A stretch of 23,260 nucleotides of DNA from Acetothermia bacterium UBA3571 (GTDB taxonomy: Bacteria > Bipolaricaulota > Bipolaricaulia > Bipolaricaulales > Bipolaricaulaceae). Made by a program: the position numbers and the translations under genes. The DNA is taken from contig DFNI01000012.1 in assembly GCA_002375995.1 (NCBI GenBank), positions 1-23,260 on the forward strand, given 5' to 3'. Under the pieces are notes generated by a model. That model was not told the DNA's origin, did not search any database, and worked only from the letters and a program-made list of their open reading frames with translations. Shown here in pieces: positions 15,886 through 22,408 of this stretch (its first letter is position 1; every line of letters starts with the position of its first letter).

Positions 15886-16320
15886 TCAATTATGGTGACT
15901 AAAATAACCCTCTTTCCAGCTGCGGTAATTGCCACGGAAGTGGGATGAGGCAGGGCAACCGGGGCATTCCTTGAGATACCGAGCACATTCGGCACAGTTC
16001 GCCCCGCAGGGGGAGCGTTCCGTCTTCTCTCCCGGCACCCGGGGCTCCATATAAGCGGGGAAGGCGGGGGAATCGGTCACGTATACCGCGGCCTTGCGGA
16101 GCCCCAAGGTGACCTCGGGGTCAGTGGAGATGGCACGGAGCCACCAGTCGCGCCACCGGGGCATGAAGAAGATCCCCACCACCATGTTCCCAAAGGCTCC
16201 CATGAAGTAAACGAAAGGACAGGCAGCATAGGCCTCCGCGATCCTACGCGCTGCCTCCTCCGTGGGCGCCTCGCCCACTAAAAGATAAGCCCGGGGACGC
16301 TTCTCTACCTTTCTTTCCAT
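15886..16320 (-). CDS. Small protein with C-terminal five-cysteine cluster, function unknown
   Basis: The 144-residue product has two parts. Residues about 10-85 (RAYLLVGEAPTEEAARRIA, CPFVYFMGAFGNMVVGIFF, GLRKAAVYVTDSP) have the strand-helix-strand order and the G-x-x-N/D-hydrophobic pattern seen in the Lrp/AsnC-type RAM domain; I offer this only as a fold hint. Residues about 105-130 carry C-x3-C-x2-C-x6-C-x2-C (CGANCAECARYLKECPGC), like the cysteine motif of DUF3795 proteins, which could hold zinc or an iron-sulfur cluster. Its ATG lies inside the last codons of the dual-kinase gene (16-nt overlap), so it is very likely co-translated with it. No ribosome binding site is obvious. I cannot name a function. 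Confidence 0.72.
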   Translation of the reverse strand: MERKVEKRPRAYLLVGEAPTEEAARRIAEAYAACPFVYFMGAFGNMVVGIFFMPRWRDWWLRAISTDPEVTLGLRKAAVYVTDSPAFPAYMEPRVPGEKTERSPCGANCAECARYLKECPGCPASSHFRGNYRSWKEGYFSHHN

Positions 16321-17588
16321 AACCGAAAGAGCTTGTCCAACGCGGGTTTGAAGCGCTCCGCGAAATCACGCGGGGTTTTCGGTTCGGGTTCGTTCACCAC
16401 AGTCACATATGGGACTTTATATCCCCTCACCCGAATATATCCTTCCATCTTTCGGGCAAGCTCGCCCCAGTCGTCGATACGATAGGTCCGCTCGTATTCC
16501 TCCCAAGGGACGGAATGGGTGAGGATACCGTCGCGGCGTGCTCGGTCATAACGCGCGAGATTTCGGCGCCACGATTCCTCCATCGAAACCTGAAGATATA
16601 GGATGGCCCCCCGTTCCAACACACGAGGGTGCAAGCGCGCGAAAGCGTCCCGATATCCCCGCTCCCCCCCACGGGAAAACTCCACGATCACGGTGCGTCC
16701 TGAAAGTTCGGGCTCGGCTTCGATCAGGCGGTTGAGTTTTTCAATAAGGAACGGCCACGTGAAATAGTCGGTGACGAAGTAATTGTCGTTTACCCGCTGG
16801 GAAAGAAACCTCCCCTTCCCCACGGCCTCCCAAATGTCATCTTCGATGAACTTTTCCCAGAGAATAGGAAAATCGTCGAGGATGGAGAGGGTTCCGAGGC
16901 GGTAATCGCCAGCCCGCACGTCCAGGGGAAGGCCCCTGAGGAACTGTATCAGTTCCGATTTTCCCGCCGCGGGACGTCCCAAGAGGACAAGATAGGGGAG
17001 GACATCCGCCCGGGGCAAGGAACGATACCAAAGACCGAGCGCATGGACGAGATCACGGAGCACCTCTTCAGGGGGTCTATCGGCATCGATTACCCAAAGC
17101 TCATGGCCCCGTTCCGCATGCCACTGGGAAAGCCAACCAACCATGCGCTCTAGGATCTTTTCCTCCACCTCGTAACGAGGATCACCTCGGACCCTTTGCC
17201 TTTCCCGCGAAACGAGTGTAGGTGCCTCAAGACGTACGAACACTTCAGGCCAAAGGATCTCGTCCTCCAAACGCTTGAACTCCTCAAGGAACTTCTCGTC
17301 TCCCAAGGCGGCGGAGTAGGCCGCGTGAACCCCCAGGTGTGATTCCTCCACCACCAAAAGCCCCCGGGAGAGGCCCTCCCGGATCTTCCGTTGGCGCTTG
17401 GGGAGTTCTCCGAGGATCGCGTTTCGCAGGCGATCCCGATCGCGGAAGAGATCCAGCCCTTCTTTCTCCGCGACCTCCACCACGAGCTCTGGGAGGACGA
17501 GGACCTGTTCGGGAAAGTACAGTTTGAGTACAGAAAGGAGCTCGCTTTTTCCCACTGCGGGGAAGCCTTCTACGGTCACGTAGCGCAT
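16305..17588 (-). CDS. Tandem P-loop kinase-like protein, function unknown
   Basis: The 427-residue protein has two nucleotide-binding domains. The first (about 1-195) starts MRYVTVEGFPAVGKSE with Walker A at 8-15, has LLVVEESHLGVHAAY, a lid-like RERQRVRGDPRYE and ELWVIDADRPPEEVLRDLV, which together look like thymidylate/deoxynucleoside kinases. The second (about 197-427) has a Walker A GRPAAGKSE near 203-211, then ILDDFPILWEKFIEDDIWE, TVIVEFSRGGERGYRDAF and YLQVSMEESWRRNLARYDRA; I recall similar uncharacterised P-loop proteins but no described function. Both Walker A lysine-serine pairs are intact. The gene begins 12 nt after the 3' end of tRNA-Val with no ribosome binding site and overlaps the Cys-cluster gene. 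A nucleotide or small-molecule kinase is likely; the substrate is unknown. Confidence 0.82.
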   Translation of the reverse strand: MRYVTVEGFPAVGKSELLSVLKLYFPEQVLVLPELVVEVAEKEGLDLFRDRDRLRNAILGELPKRQRKIREGLSRGLLVVEESHLGVHAAYSAALGDEKFLEEFKRLEDEILWPEVFVRLEAPTLVSRERQRVRGDPRYEVEEKILERMVGWLSQWHAERGHELWVIDADRPPEEVLRDLVHALGLWYRSLPRADVLPYLVLLGRPAAGKSELIQFLRGLPLDVRAGDYRLGTLSILDDFPILWEKFIEDDIWEAVGKGRFLSQRVNDNYFVTDYFTWPFLIEKLNRLIEAEPELSGRTVIVEFSRGGERGYRDAFARLHPRVLERGAILYLQVSMEESWRRNLARYDRARRDGILTHSVPWEEYERTYRIDDWGELARKMEGYIRVRGYKVPYVTVVNEPEPKTPRDFAERFKPALDKLFRLWKER

Positions 17589-17600
17589 GGCAAAAATAAA

Positions 17601-17673
17601 TGGGCGGAGGAGGACTCGAACCCCCGACTTCTCCCCCGTGAAGGGAGCGCTCTACCAACTGAGCTATCCGCCC
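17601..17673 (-). tRNA. tRNA-Val (anticodon CAC)
   Basis: The 73-nt gene folds as a full cloverleaf on the minus strand: acceptor GGGCGGA/TCCGCCC, D-arm GCTC/GAGC with AGTTGGTA loop, anticodon stem CTCCC/GGGAG with loop TTCACGG (U33, anticodon CAC, reading GUG), and T-arm with TTCGAGT loop and one G-U pair. The discriminator base is A and the CCA end is not encoded. Reading the anticodon as TTC (Glu) would place C at position 33 and was rejected. Confidence 0.95.
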
Positions 17674-17682
17674 TTCTACAAA

Positions 17683-17711
17683 ATCTTAGCCCTCGCACCT
17701 TCCCCCTTCAA
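17683..17711 (-). promoter_or_regulatory. Promoter of tRNA-Val and the downstream kinase gene
   Basis: On the minus strand TTGAAG (17711-17706) and TAAGAT (17688-17683) are separated by exactly 17 nt, and the tRNA 5' end follows after 9 nt. There is no other gap upstream of the kinase gene, so this promoter probably drives the tRNA, the tandem kinase and the Cys-cluster gene together. Confidence 0.7.
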
Positions 17712-17753
17712 GCGGTGTTTTCAAATCCCGGTGTTTGTCCGCGGTGGACTTCC

Positions 17754-19397
17754 CTACGAAAGCCCGAGGCAGCGGCGCATGAGGCGTGGGGGAAGGGAAC
17801 CGCACGAGAGGATCGCGTCGTGGAGCTCCCGCATGGCCTTCCCGGGGCTCTTTTCCTTGAACTCCTCGATCAGCTTCAGGATCTCAAGCTTCCCCACGAG
17901 GTAGCTCATGGGCTGGGTGGGGGAGGCGGTGTAGCGACGCACCTCGGCCAGGGCGTTTGCCCGCTCGAGGCCCACCTCTTCCACCAGGAACTTCACCCCC
18001 TCCTCCACCGACATCCCTCGGGTATGGAGGGAGACGTCCAAGATGATCCGGGCCGCCCGCCAGAGCTGGTCGTTCAACCGTCCTAGCCGCTGGATCGGTT
18101 CCCCGATGAAGCCCAAGCGCTCCATCAGCTCCTCGCAGTAGAACGCCCAACCTTCCACGAACAGCGACGAGAGGAACCCGGCGAGCTTCCGCGGCAACTT
18201 CCCCACACGATTGGCGTAGCAGAGCTGGAGATGGTGCCCGGGATAGGCTTCGTGCAGCGCCGTCACCGGGATCTTGGCCCAGTGGTGCCCCCGCAGTTTT
18301 TCCTCTTTTAGCTCCTCAGGAGCCCCTGGGGGCACCGGGGTGACGAGGAAGATCCCCTCTTGAACCCTCTCCAGGGGGCCGGGGGGCATGTAGGCGGCGT
18401 AGGGGATCACCGGCGCCAAAAACGGCGGGGTGGGCTCTAGCCTGAGCCGCTCCCCCGCGGGGATGGAGACGATGTCCTTCTCCACCACGAACCGTTTGGC
18501 CCGCTCCATCTCCCGCCGGTAGGCATCGAGAAGCTCCTCGGCCGCGGGGTGATCGCCCTTCGCCTCCTCCAGGATATCCCGGGCGGATTTGTCCGGGCTT
18601 ATCTCGGCGGCCACAAGCTCCATCTCCTCCTTGGTCTTCCGAAAGAGCTCCCGACCGAGCTCGAGGAGTTCATCGGCGGTGTAGTCGAGCATGTGGTTTT
18701 CTCGCAGCATCTCCTCGAAGAGATCCTTTCCCACGGCGAAATCCCCGGAGGCCTTCGGCAGGACCTCGGCTTCCAAGAAGCCCACGTACTCCTCCATGGC
18801 GGCCGCTGCCTCGCGGCTGGCGGAAAGGAGCTCACCCTTGATCTCGGGGGCCTGTTCCGCGAGAGCGGGGATGAGCATGGTGAAGAGAGCGATTCCCTGG
18901 GAGGCGGACTCGATGGCTACCTCGCACCACACCCGGGGCACCTCCTCGGGCACGATGTTGCCCTTCCCCTCCTCCAGCACCCGGGGCACCTCCCGCAGGC
19001 GCCCCAGGACGCTCTTCAGGCGCTCGGGGAGCGGCGCGAAGTCCCGCACGATGAGCGAGAAAACCCCGCCAAGGCATTCGCCGGAGTAAATGCCGGGATC
19101 GCGGGCAAAGCCCCGCAATTTCTTGAAATCCCGCAGGAAAGATCTGACGATCCCCAGGAGCACCTCCCGGTCGATCCCAGCCTCGGGGGAGAGCTCCTCC
19201 GGGGAAAGGCCTTCGAGTTCCCTTAAGGCCTCTTTCAGGTACGCCACCTGGCGCTCGATATCCTCTGGAGTGTGTTGGCCCAGCCGGTCGTCGTAGCGGT
19301 GATCGCCCAAGTGGGTGGCCGCCACAGGGGCCTCCGCCAACATTCGCTCGATGAACGCCTCCGCCCGCCGGTAGAACTCTTCATCACGGTGTGCCAT
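17754..19397 (-). CDS. DUF885 family metallohydrolase (putative zinc peptidase)
   Basis: The 547-residue protein begins HRDEEFYRRAEAFIERMLAEAPVAATHLGDHRYDDRLG, the usual start of DUF885 proteins, and has the family metal motif HEAYPGHHLQ at about residues 379-388 and GWAFYCEELM near 414-423. The family is annotated as thermolysin-fold, probably M32-carboxypeptidase-related enzymes; substrates of most members are unknown. There is no signal peptide, so this copy is likely cytoplasmic. The ATG has AAAGGAGG four nt upstream. It is 105 nt downstream of the MFS gene and ends 43 nt before the -35 box of the tRNA promoter, with no clear terminator between. Confidence 0.9.
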   Translation of the reverse strand: MAHRDEEFYRRAEAFIERMLAEAPVAATHLGDHRYDDRLGQHTPEDIERQVAYLKEALRELEGLSPEELSPEAGIDREVLLGIVRSFLRDFKKLRGFARDPGIYSGECLGGVFSLIVRDFAPLPERLKSVLGRLREVPRVLEEGKGNIVPEEVPRVWCEVAIESASQGIALFTMLIPALAEQAPEIKGELLSASREAAAAMEEYVGFLEAEVLPKASGDFAVGKDLFEEMLRENHMLDYTADELLELGRELFRKTKEEMELVAAEISPDKSARDILEEAKGDHPAAEELLDAYRREMERAKRFVVEKDIVSIPAGERLRLEPTPPFLAPVIPYAAYMPPGPLERVQEGIFLVTPVPPGAPEELKEEKLRGHHWAKIPVTALHEAYPGHHLQLCYANRVGKLPRKLAGFLSSLFVEGWAFYCEELMERLGFIGEPIQRLGRLNDQLWRAARIILDVSLHTRGMSVEEGVKFLVEEVGLERANALAEVRRYTASPTQPMSYLVGKLEILKLIEEFKEKSPGKAMRELHDAILSCGSLPPRLMRRCLGLS

Positions 19398-19415
19398 TTG
19401 GCCTCCTTTGATCCC

Positions 19416-19496
19416 TCATGTCCCCGCATATAGCGGCCCTCGAGATCGCCCGTGGGCGTAGTCGTGCAGCTTCCGCCCCAACTCACTGAGCTCCAT
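19416..19496 (-). CDS. Possible 26-residue small ORF
   Basis: Between the MFS stop and the DUF885 start an ATG opens a 26-codon frame (MELSELGRKLHDYAHGRSRG and six more) ending in TGA. Most codons end in G or C like the real genes here, and the start is 6 nt after the MFS stop. There is no good ribosome binding site and no known relative, so it may be a chance frame or the remnant of a lost gene. Confidence 0.25.
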   Translation of the reverse strand: MELSELGRKLHDYAHGRSRGPLYAGT

Positions 19497-19502
19497 GCCC
19501 GC

Positions 19503-20744
19503 TCAAGTATCCGCCGCCTCCGCCGCGGCCGCCACGGGACGGGACTCCTCAAGATGCATAATCCCCGGAACCGTGGTGGCGGCGAGGCCCAGGAGGATCA
19601 TCCCGCCCCCGCCCACGAGGTACCAAAACCGCACCCCGAAGAGGTCCGCCAGGGGACCAGCCAAAAGCAACGATAGTGGCGCCATCCCCTGGGCCATGCT
19701 CGACATGAGGGAGAACACCCGCCCCTGCATCCCTGACTCCACCGTGCCCTGCACCAAGGCCATGAACGGGGAGTTGGCGACGGGGTTCATCAGCCCGGCA
19801 AAGAGGAACATGGCCAAGGCGATGTAGAACCAACCCGAAGGGAGAAGGCCCACCGCCACGAAACCGAGCCCCATCCCCACCACCCCCACGAGGATGGTGT
19901 AGATCTTCTTTTTGAAGCCGCCCCAGGCGGCAAGCAGAAGCCCGCCCAGCACCACCCCGATCCCCCAGGCCGACTCGGCCCAGCCGAGCTCGATGGCCCC
20001 TTTTCCGAAATAGTCCTTGATGAGGAGAGGCATCAGCGTGGCCATGGGCTGGGCGATCCCGTTCAGGAGCGCCGCAAGACATAAAAGCAGGAAAAGGCCG
20101 CGCCAACTCCACACGTACCGGAACCCGCCCACGAGGTCGGAGAGGTAGCTCGTCTTCCGGGCGAGTCCTCGCTCGGGCTCCGGGATGGGAAGGAATAAGA
20201 GTGGTAGAACTGCGAAGAGGAAAGTGAAGATGTCAATCCCCATCACCCCGTACATGGGGAGGAGGGAGACGGCGATGGCCCCCAGGGGCGGGGACACGAT
20301 GGAGAGGAGCCCCTGCATGGTCTGGTTGAGGCCGGCGATGCGGGTGAGGTGTTCCTTGGGGACGAGGAGCGAGGTGGCGGCGGCCATGGCCGGCCAGTGA
20401 AGCGCCCCCGCGGCCGAGCGCAGGGCCATCACCAGGTAGATGTGCCAGATCCGGATCGCCCCGGCCCAGAATAGGAACGCCAGAAGCCCCGCCAAGGCCG
20501 CGATCCCACAGTCCACCCACACCATGAGCCACCGCCGGGGAAGGCGGTCCACCAGCGTCCCCGTGAAGGGCCCGAGGGCGATCCGGGGGACCATGGCCAC
20601 CAAAGAGGCGGTGGCCAGCACCGTGGCCGAGCCCGTCTCCTGGGTCAGCCACCACACGAGACCGAACTGGGCCACCCAGCTCCCCAAGAGCGAGCCCTGC
20701 TGGCCCGCCCAAATGGTGAAGAACCGTGTCTTCCAGTCCTCCAT
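19503..20744 (-). CDS. MFS transporter, macrolide-efflux (MefA)-like type
   Basis: The 413-residue protein has the 12-helix pattern of the major facilitator superfamily. The start (FFTIWAGQQGSLLGSWVAQFGLVWWLTQETGSATVLAT), the loop GTLVDRLPRRW after helix 2 (motif A region), and AGLNQTMQGLLSIVSPPLGA in the first half, with VQGTVESGMQGRVFS in the second half, are typical of the MefA/Tap-like drug efflux group. Proteins of this group export hydrophobic compounds using proton flow; the substrate here cannot be read. It starts 10 nt after the ribbon-helix-helix gene and is the last obvious gene of the five-gene run that begins with the DUF4097 protein. Confidence 0.9.
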   Translation of the reverse strand: MEDWKTRFFTIWAGQQGSLLGSWVAQFGLVWWLTQETGSATVLATASLVAMVPRIALGPFTGTLVDRLPRRWLMVWVDCGIAALAGLLAFLFWAGAIRIWHIYLVMALRSAAGALHWPAMAAATSLLVPKEHLTRIAGLNQTMQGLLSIVSPPLGAIAVSLLPMYGVMGIDIFTFLFAVLPLLFLPIPEPERGLARKTSYLSDLVGGFRYVWSWRGLFLLLCLAALLNGIAQPMATLMPLLIKDYFGKGAIELGWAESAWGIGVVLGGLLLAAWGGFKKKIYTILVGVVGMGLGFVAVGLLPSGWFYIALAMFLFAGLMNPVANSPFMALVQGTVESGMQGRVFSLMSSMAQGMAPLSLLLAGPLADLFGVRFWYLVGGGGMILLGLAATTVPGIMHLEESRPVAAAAEAADT

Positions 20745-20754
20745 CAGCGTTCCT

Positions 20755-20952
20755 CTAGCTCCCGCCTAGAGGGGTGGCAGGTCTCCTCCAAGGTGAGCCC
20801 CCGAGCTCCTTGAACCTTCTTATGGCCTCGCTTCTCAGGGCACGCCGCACCGCCGTTTCGATGAACTCGTCGCGCCTCTTGGAACCGACGAGCTCATCGA
20901 TCCTTCGCACCAAATCCGCCGAGATCTCCACGATGAGCTTTCGTCGTTCCAT
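20755..20952 (-). CDS. Ribbon-helix-helix DNA-binding protein
   Basis: The 65-residue protein has the RHH/CopG pattern: a basic beta strand (RKLIVEISADLVRRIDELV), then SKRRDEFIETAVRRALRSEAIRRF. Such proteins bind operators as dimers and are often antitoxins. Here it sits 11 nt after the GNAT gene and 10 nt before the MFS gene, with no PIN, MazF or RelE-like toxin gene next to it, so it may be a local regulator of the operon. The C-terminal tail (GGSPWRRPATPLGGS) has no recognised domain. The ORF is short, but the RHH match is good. Confidence 0.8.
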   Translation of the reverse strand: MERRKLIVEISADLVRRIDELVGSKRRDEFIETAVRRALRSEAIRRFKELGGSPWRRPATPLGGS

Positions 20953-20963
20953 CGCCTGTCACC

Positions 20964-21902
20964 TCAAAGGTCGCGGTACATGCCTTCCATCACGTAGAGC
21001 TTTTCGAAACCGAGCCGCCCGCAGGCCGAAAGCAGAGGGACGTTTCGCTCGTCGGCGGCGGTGAGGAGCCGGGGGCAGCCGATCTCCCGCGCCCGCCCCA
21101 GGGCCCGGGAAGGGAGCGCCTCTTCCAATCTACTCCCCCGGTGATCCGGTAGGATCGCAATGGAGACGTTTGCCGCGCCCCTCTCCCGGAACGGGGCCCC
21201 GAAGGTATAGATCCCAACCCACTGGCCACCGTGCACCACGGCGTACCGCTCCCGCACCCCAGGCTGCAGCCGTGCCAGGGGGCGCAGGTACCACGGCGTG
21301 GGCTCTGGTTCGCCGTAGACCTCCGCCGATTCCGGCTCCCGGGCGGCATGGACGATCCCCAGGGCCCGCCGATCGAAGACGTCTGTCTTGGAGAGCGTAT
21401 AACCCGCGGGAAGGAGGACCTCTTCTCCCTCCGGAGGTTCCCGCACGAAGTGGACGACCCGCTCGAAGGTCTGGAAGCCGGCCGACTCATACAGGCGCTT
21501 CGCGGGGAGGTTGTCCTCGAGGACATGGAGGATCGCCCGCTTTCCCCCATACTCTCGGGCGACCCCCAGGGCGTGTTCCAGGATCGCCCTGCCGAACCCC
21601 TTGCGACGGTGCCCGAGGGCTACCATCACCGTGCCGATGTACCATGCGTTCCTCTCGCGGTTGAGGGAGACGGCGGCCACCACCTTCCCCTCGACCTCGC
21701 CCACGGTGAAAAGCACGAAGGGCTTCCGGGTGAGGCGCTGAATCACCTTCAGGACACCGTAGAGCCGGAGGCTCTTCCGCACGGCCCTCACGTCGAAGCC
21801 CGAGATCTCCAGCTCCCGGGGGAAGGAGCTGCGGAAAAGCTCGATCAGCTGTGCCCCGTCGCGACGCGAAAGCTCCCTTATCCTCAGCGTACCCATGGGC
21901 AT
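20964..21902 (-). CDS. Tandem GNAT-domain acetyltransferase-like protein
   Basis: The 312-residue product has two GNAT domains. The first (about 1-155) has LRIRELSRRDGAQLIELF, the acetyl-CoA loop ALGHRRKGFGRAILEHAL near 95-112 and NLPAKRLYESAGFQTFERV near 131-150. The second (about 160-312) has VSIAILPDHRGSRLEEAL in place of a clear glycine-rich loop, and NVPLLSACGRLGFEKL, so it may have lost acetyl-CoA binding. I chose the ATG at 21902, which has GGAG eight nt upstream; a second ATG at 21896 is possible. It lies 14 nt after the duplicated membrane protein gene and 11 nt before the RHH gene. The acetylated substrate is unknown. Confidence 0.85.
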   Translation of the reverse strand: MPMGTLRIRELSRRDGAQLIELFRSSFPRELEISGFDVRAVRKSLRLYGVLKVIQRLTRKPFVLFTVGEVEGKVVAAVSLNRERNAWYIGTVMVALGHRRKGFGRAILEHALGVAREYGGKRAILHVLEDNLPAKRLYESAGFQTFERVVHFVREPPEGEEVLLPAGYTLSKTDVFDRRALGIVHAAREPESAEVYGEPEPTPWYLRPLARLQPGVRERYAVVHGGQWVGIYTFGAPFRERGAANVSIAILPDHRGSRLEEALPSRALGRAREIGCPRLLTAADERNVPLLSACGRLGFEKLYVMEGMYRDL

Positions 21903-21916
21903 CCCCGTGGCTCCGG

Positions 21917-22408
21917 CTACCACTCCTCGAAAAACTTCTTGATTTCTTCGGCAATGCGCTTGCCGATGTTGGAGAAATCCACCTTCACTTCCCGGCGCGG
22001 ACCCGCCATAAACCCCATCCAGTGGGTGAGGATCGCGATGAGGAAAAGCACCCCCGCCGCCTGCCAGTAGTTCAGGGGCTTGAGCAGCCCGAAGTGGCCC
22101 GCGATGAGCGAGTTGAACAGCATTTGGAAGAACCAGGCGAAGAGGAAGAAGAGCCCCACCTCGAGGCCGTAGAGGTCGCTCTTGCCAAAGTCCAGAACGC
22201 CGAAGAAGCTCCGTGAAACTCCCCGTCCGCTCCAGGCGAACGCGATGATGGAAAGGAAAAGGAGCGATGCCGCCTGCCAGTAGTTTATGGGAGAAAGCAG
22301 GCCGAAGTGCCCCACCACGATGGAGTTGAAGAGCATCTGCACCACCCACGAAAAGAAAAAGAACGTCGCCGCACCACTTAACGAGAACGGACCCTTTAGG
22401 ATCTTCAT
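21917..22408 (-). CDS. Small membrane protein with internally duplicated NYWQAA module
   Basis: The 163-residue protein is made of two copies of one hydrophobic module. Unit 1 (about 8-61) reads QMLFNSIVVGHFGLLSPINY then WQAASLLFL; unit 2 (about 77-132) reads QMLFNSLIAGHFGLLKPLNY then WQAAGVLFL. The spacing is exactly 71 residues. Each unit has two membrane segments around the polar GHFGLL-P-NYWQAA core, giving about four segments. A charged amphipathic tail (VDFSNIGKRIAEEIKKFFEEW) follows. Small bacterial membrane proteins with a single FGLP-I-F/YWQA-GL motif are known to me as uncharacterised; the tandem form I do not recognise. Its ATG overlaps the stop of the DUF4097 gene (ATGA), so the two are likely partners. 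Confidence 0.8.
   Translation of the reverse strand: MKILKGPFSLSGAATFFFFSWVVQMLFNSIVVGHFGLLSPINYWQAASLLFLSIIAFAWSGRGVSRSFFGVLDFGKSDLYGLEVGLFFLFAWFFQMLFNSLIAGHFGLLKPLNYWQAAGVLFLIAILTHWMGFMAGPRREVKVDFSNIGKRIAEEIKKFFEEW
22056..22285. repeat. DNA copies of the duplicated module (213-nt period)
   Basis: The 17-nt sequence GCCGCCTGCCAGTAGTT occurs at 22056-22072 and again at 22269-22285, exactly 213 nt apart, with further matching blocks on both sides. This is the DNA trace of the duplication in the membrane protein gene. Confidence 0.75.

Noticed and set aside
17601..17673. tRNA-Val as an integration site for a mobile island
   Set aside because: No copy of the tRNA 3' end longer than about 9 nt was seen elsewhere in the window, and there is no integrase gene.
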